DNA from: Staphylococcus taiwanensis
Lineage (GTDB): Bacteria > Bacillota > Bacilli > Staphylococcales > Staphylococcaceae
Reading direction: 5' to 3'
Assembly (NCBI GenBank): GCA_020544305.1
Contig: CP058667.1
Span: 1,054,001 to 1,118,000 of the forward strand
DNA: 64,000 bases
Shown one piece after another: positions 62,913 through 64,000 of the stretch. Position 1 is the first letter of the stretch, and each line of letters opens with the position of its first letter. A program made the position numbers and the translations under genes. The notes beneath the pieces were generated by a model. That model worked only from the letters and a program-made list of their open reading frames with translations, was not told the DNA's origin and ran no database searches.

Positions 62913-64000
62913 TTGGGTTACAATCACAAGGAAATTGAGAAAAAATGGCAAAATTATTGGGCTGATAACAAAACATTTAAAACAAGCGATAATTTAGGTC
63001 AAAAGAAATTTTACGCATTAGACATGTTCCCATATCCATCTGGTGCAGGTTTACATGTAGGACATCCAGAAGGCTATACAGCCACTGATATAGTGTCTAG
63101 ATATAAACGTATGCAAGGTTATAATGTTCTTCATCCAATGGGATGGGATGCTTTTGGATTACCTGCCGAACAATATGCATTAGATACTGGTAATGATCCT
63201 AGAGAATTTACTAAACAAAATGTACAAACATTTAAACGACAAATTCAAGAATTAGGATTCAGTTACGATTGGGATAGAGAAGTTAATACAACTGATCCAG
63301 AATATTATAAATGGACACAGTGGATTTTTATTCAACTTTATAACAAAGGGTTAGCATATGTAGATGAAGTTGCTGTAAACTGGTGTCCAGCATTAGGAAC
63401 AGTATTATCAAACGAAGAAGTCGTTGATGGTGTTTCTGAACGTGGGGGACATCCTGTATATCGTCGCCCAATGAAACAATGGGTATTAAAAATAACTGAA
63501 TATGCTGATCGTTTATTAGAAGATTTAGATGAACTTGATTGGCCTGAATCAATTAAAGATATGCAGCGTAATTGGATTGGACGCTCTGAAGGCGCGCGTG
63601 TTTCATTTGAAGTTGAAAATAAAGATGATCGTATCGATGTGTTTACAACAAGACCAGATACAATTTACGGCACAACTTTCTTAGTATTAAGTCCAGAACA
63701 TTCATTAGTTAATGATATTACTTCGGAAGATAAAATAGAAGAAGTTAATAAATATCAAGAAGACGCATCAAAAAAATCTGACCTTGAGCGTACAGATTTA
63801 GCTAAAGATAAATCAGGTGTGTTCACTGGTGCTTATGCTATTAACCCATTATCTGGTGAAAAATTACCAATTTGGATTGCAGACTATGTACTATCTAGTT
63901 ATGGCACAGGTGCAGTTATGGCAGTACCAGCGCATGATGAACGAGATCACGAATTTGCAACTAAATTTGATTTACCTATTATAGAAGTCATTGAAGGTGG
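62913..64000 (+). CDS. leuS: Leucyl-tRNA synthetase, N-terminal part
   Basis: Class I aminoacyl-tRNA synthetase that charges tRNA-Leu. The frame is open from the TTG at 62913 to the right edge (362 codons), so the gene is truncated by the window. The HIGH-type motif is HVGH in [16 protein letters not shown], and [16 protein letters not shown] follows. The editing domain begins at about residue 230 ([17 protein letters not shown]). GGAGGA is seven bases before the TTG; a nearby ATG at 62908 is out of frame. Confidence 0.95.
   Translation, partial: MGYNHKEIEKKWQNYWADNKTFKTSDNLGQKKFYALDMFPYPSGAGLHVGHPEGYTATDIVSRYKRMQGYNVLHPMGWDAFGLPAEQYALDTGNDPREFTKQNVQTFKRQIQELGFSYDWDREVNTTDPEYYKWTQWIFIQLYNKGLAYVDEVAVNWCPALGTVLSNEEVVDGVSERGGHPVYRRPMKQWVLKITEYADRLLEDLDELDWPESIKDMQRNWIGRSEGARVSFEVENKDDRIDVFTTRPDTIYGTTFLVLSPEHSLVNDITSEDKIEEVNKYQEDASKKSDLERTDLAKDKSGVFTGAYAINPLSGEKLPIWIADYVLSSYGTGAVMAVPAHDERDHEFATKFDLPIIEVIEG

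Overview
The window is chromosomal DNA from a staphylococcus. The gene order (map, vraUTSR, ptpA, ampS, sgtB, recX, mutY, ntdP, a Sav1866-type exporter, gsaB, bcp, perR, rrn, menEC, pckA, metK, sigS, sagB, ribDEBAH, putA, rot, leuS) is a staphylococcal backbone. DNA is AT-rich, and the 16S gene is staphylococcal, closest from memory to coagulase-negative species of the S. haemolyticus/S. hominis type. The IS1272-like element fits that group. Species cannot be fixed by eye.

Layout. 1-9.8 kb: tail of methionine aminopeptidase, a frameshifted short-chain dehydrogenase, a nickel/cobalt permease, the cell-wall-stress operon vraU-vraT-vraS-vraR, a YihY membrane protein, PtpA phosphatase, aminopeptidase AmpS and a thioesterase. 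9.9-21.8 kb: YfkAB-like radical SAM protein, DJ-1/PfpI protein, a structured candidate sRNA, glycosyltransferase SgtB, recX-yfhH, a TagH-like degenerate ABC protein with a membrane partner, yfhP/mutY, ntdP and a Sav1866-type exporter. 21.8-23.7 kb: an IS1272-like element between two convergent genes. 23.7-28.4 kb: ArAE/FUSC-type membrane protein, gsaB, bcp, a D-2-hydroxyacid dehydrogenase and perR with a PerR-like box.

29.0-36.0 kb: rRNA operon with two promoters, 16S, tRNA-Ile, tRNA-Ala and 23S. The last part of 23S, the 5S and following tRNAs are present only as a badly garbled, homopolymer-filled tract (33511-34277) that looks like poor base calling or bad consensus, not biology. It also removes the start of an RBBP9-like hydrolase gene. 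A cluster of eight clean tRNA genes follows (fMet, Asp, Phe, His, Gly, Asn, Glu, Ser), then a well-formed candidate sRNA.

36.4-64 kb: menaquinone genes menE-menC, yidD, a Nudix hydrolase, an alpha/beta hydrolase, pckA with a cre site, a SAM-I riboswitch with metK, a NERD-like membrane protein, an aldo/keto reductase, paired crcB fluoride channel genes, transaldolase, sigS overlapping a ComK-like gene, sagB, a 25-residue peptide gene, an FAD/NAD(P)-binding protein, the FMN riboswitch and ribDEBAH, putA with a near-ideal cre site, a hydrolase-fold protein lacking its nucleophile, rot, the mnmM/mnmL tRNA-modification pair, an MFS exporter and a T-box-controlled leuS that runs off the end.

No prophage, CRISPR array or defence island is visible, and I did not find a clearly new multi-gene system. 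The best leads are two candidate sRNAs, the IS1272-like insertion at a terminator-like site, the degenerate TagH-like ABC pair, two alpha/beta hydrolases that lost the catalytic serine, an operator-like palindrome at 48031-48051, and the garbled tract, which should be treated as a data-quality problem.
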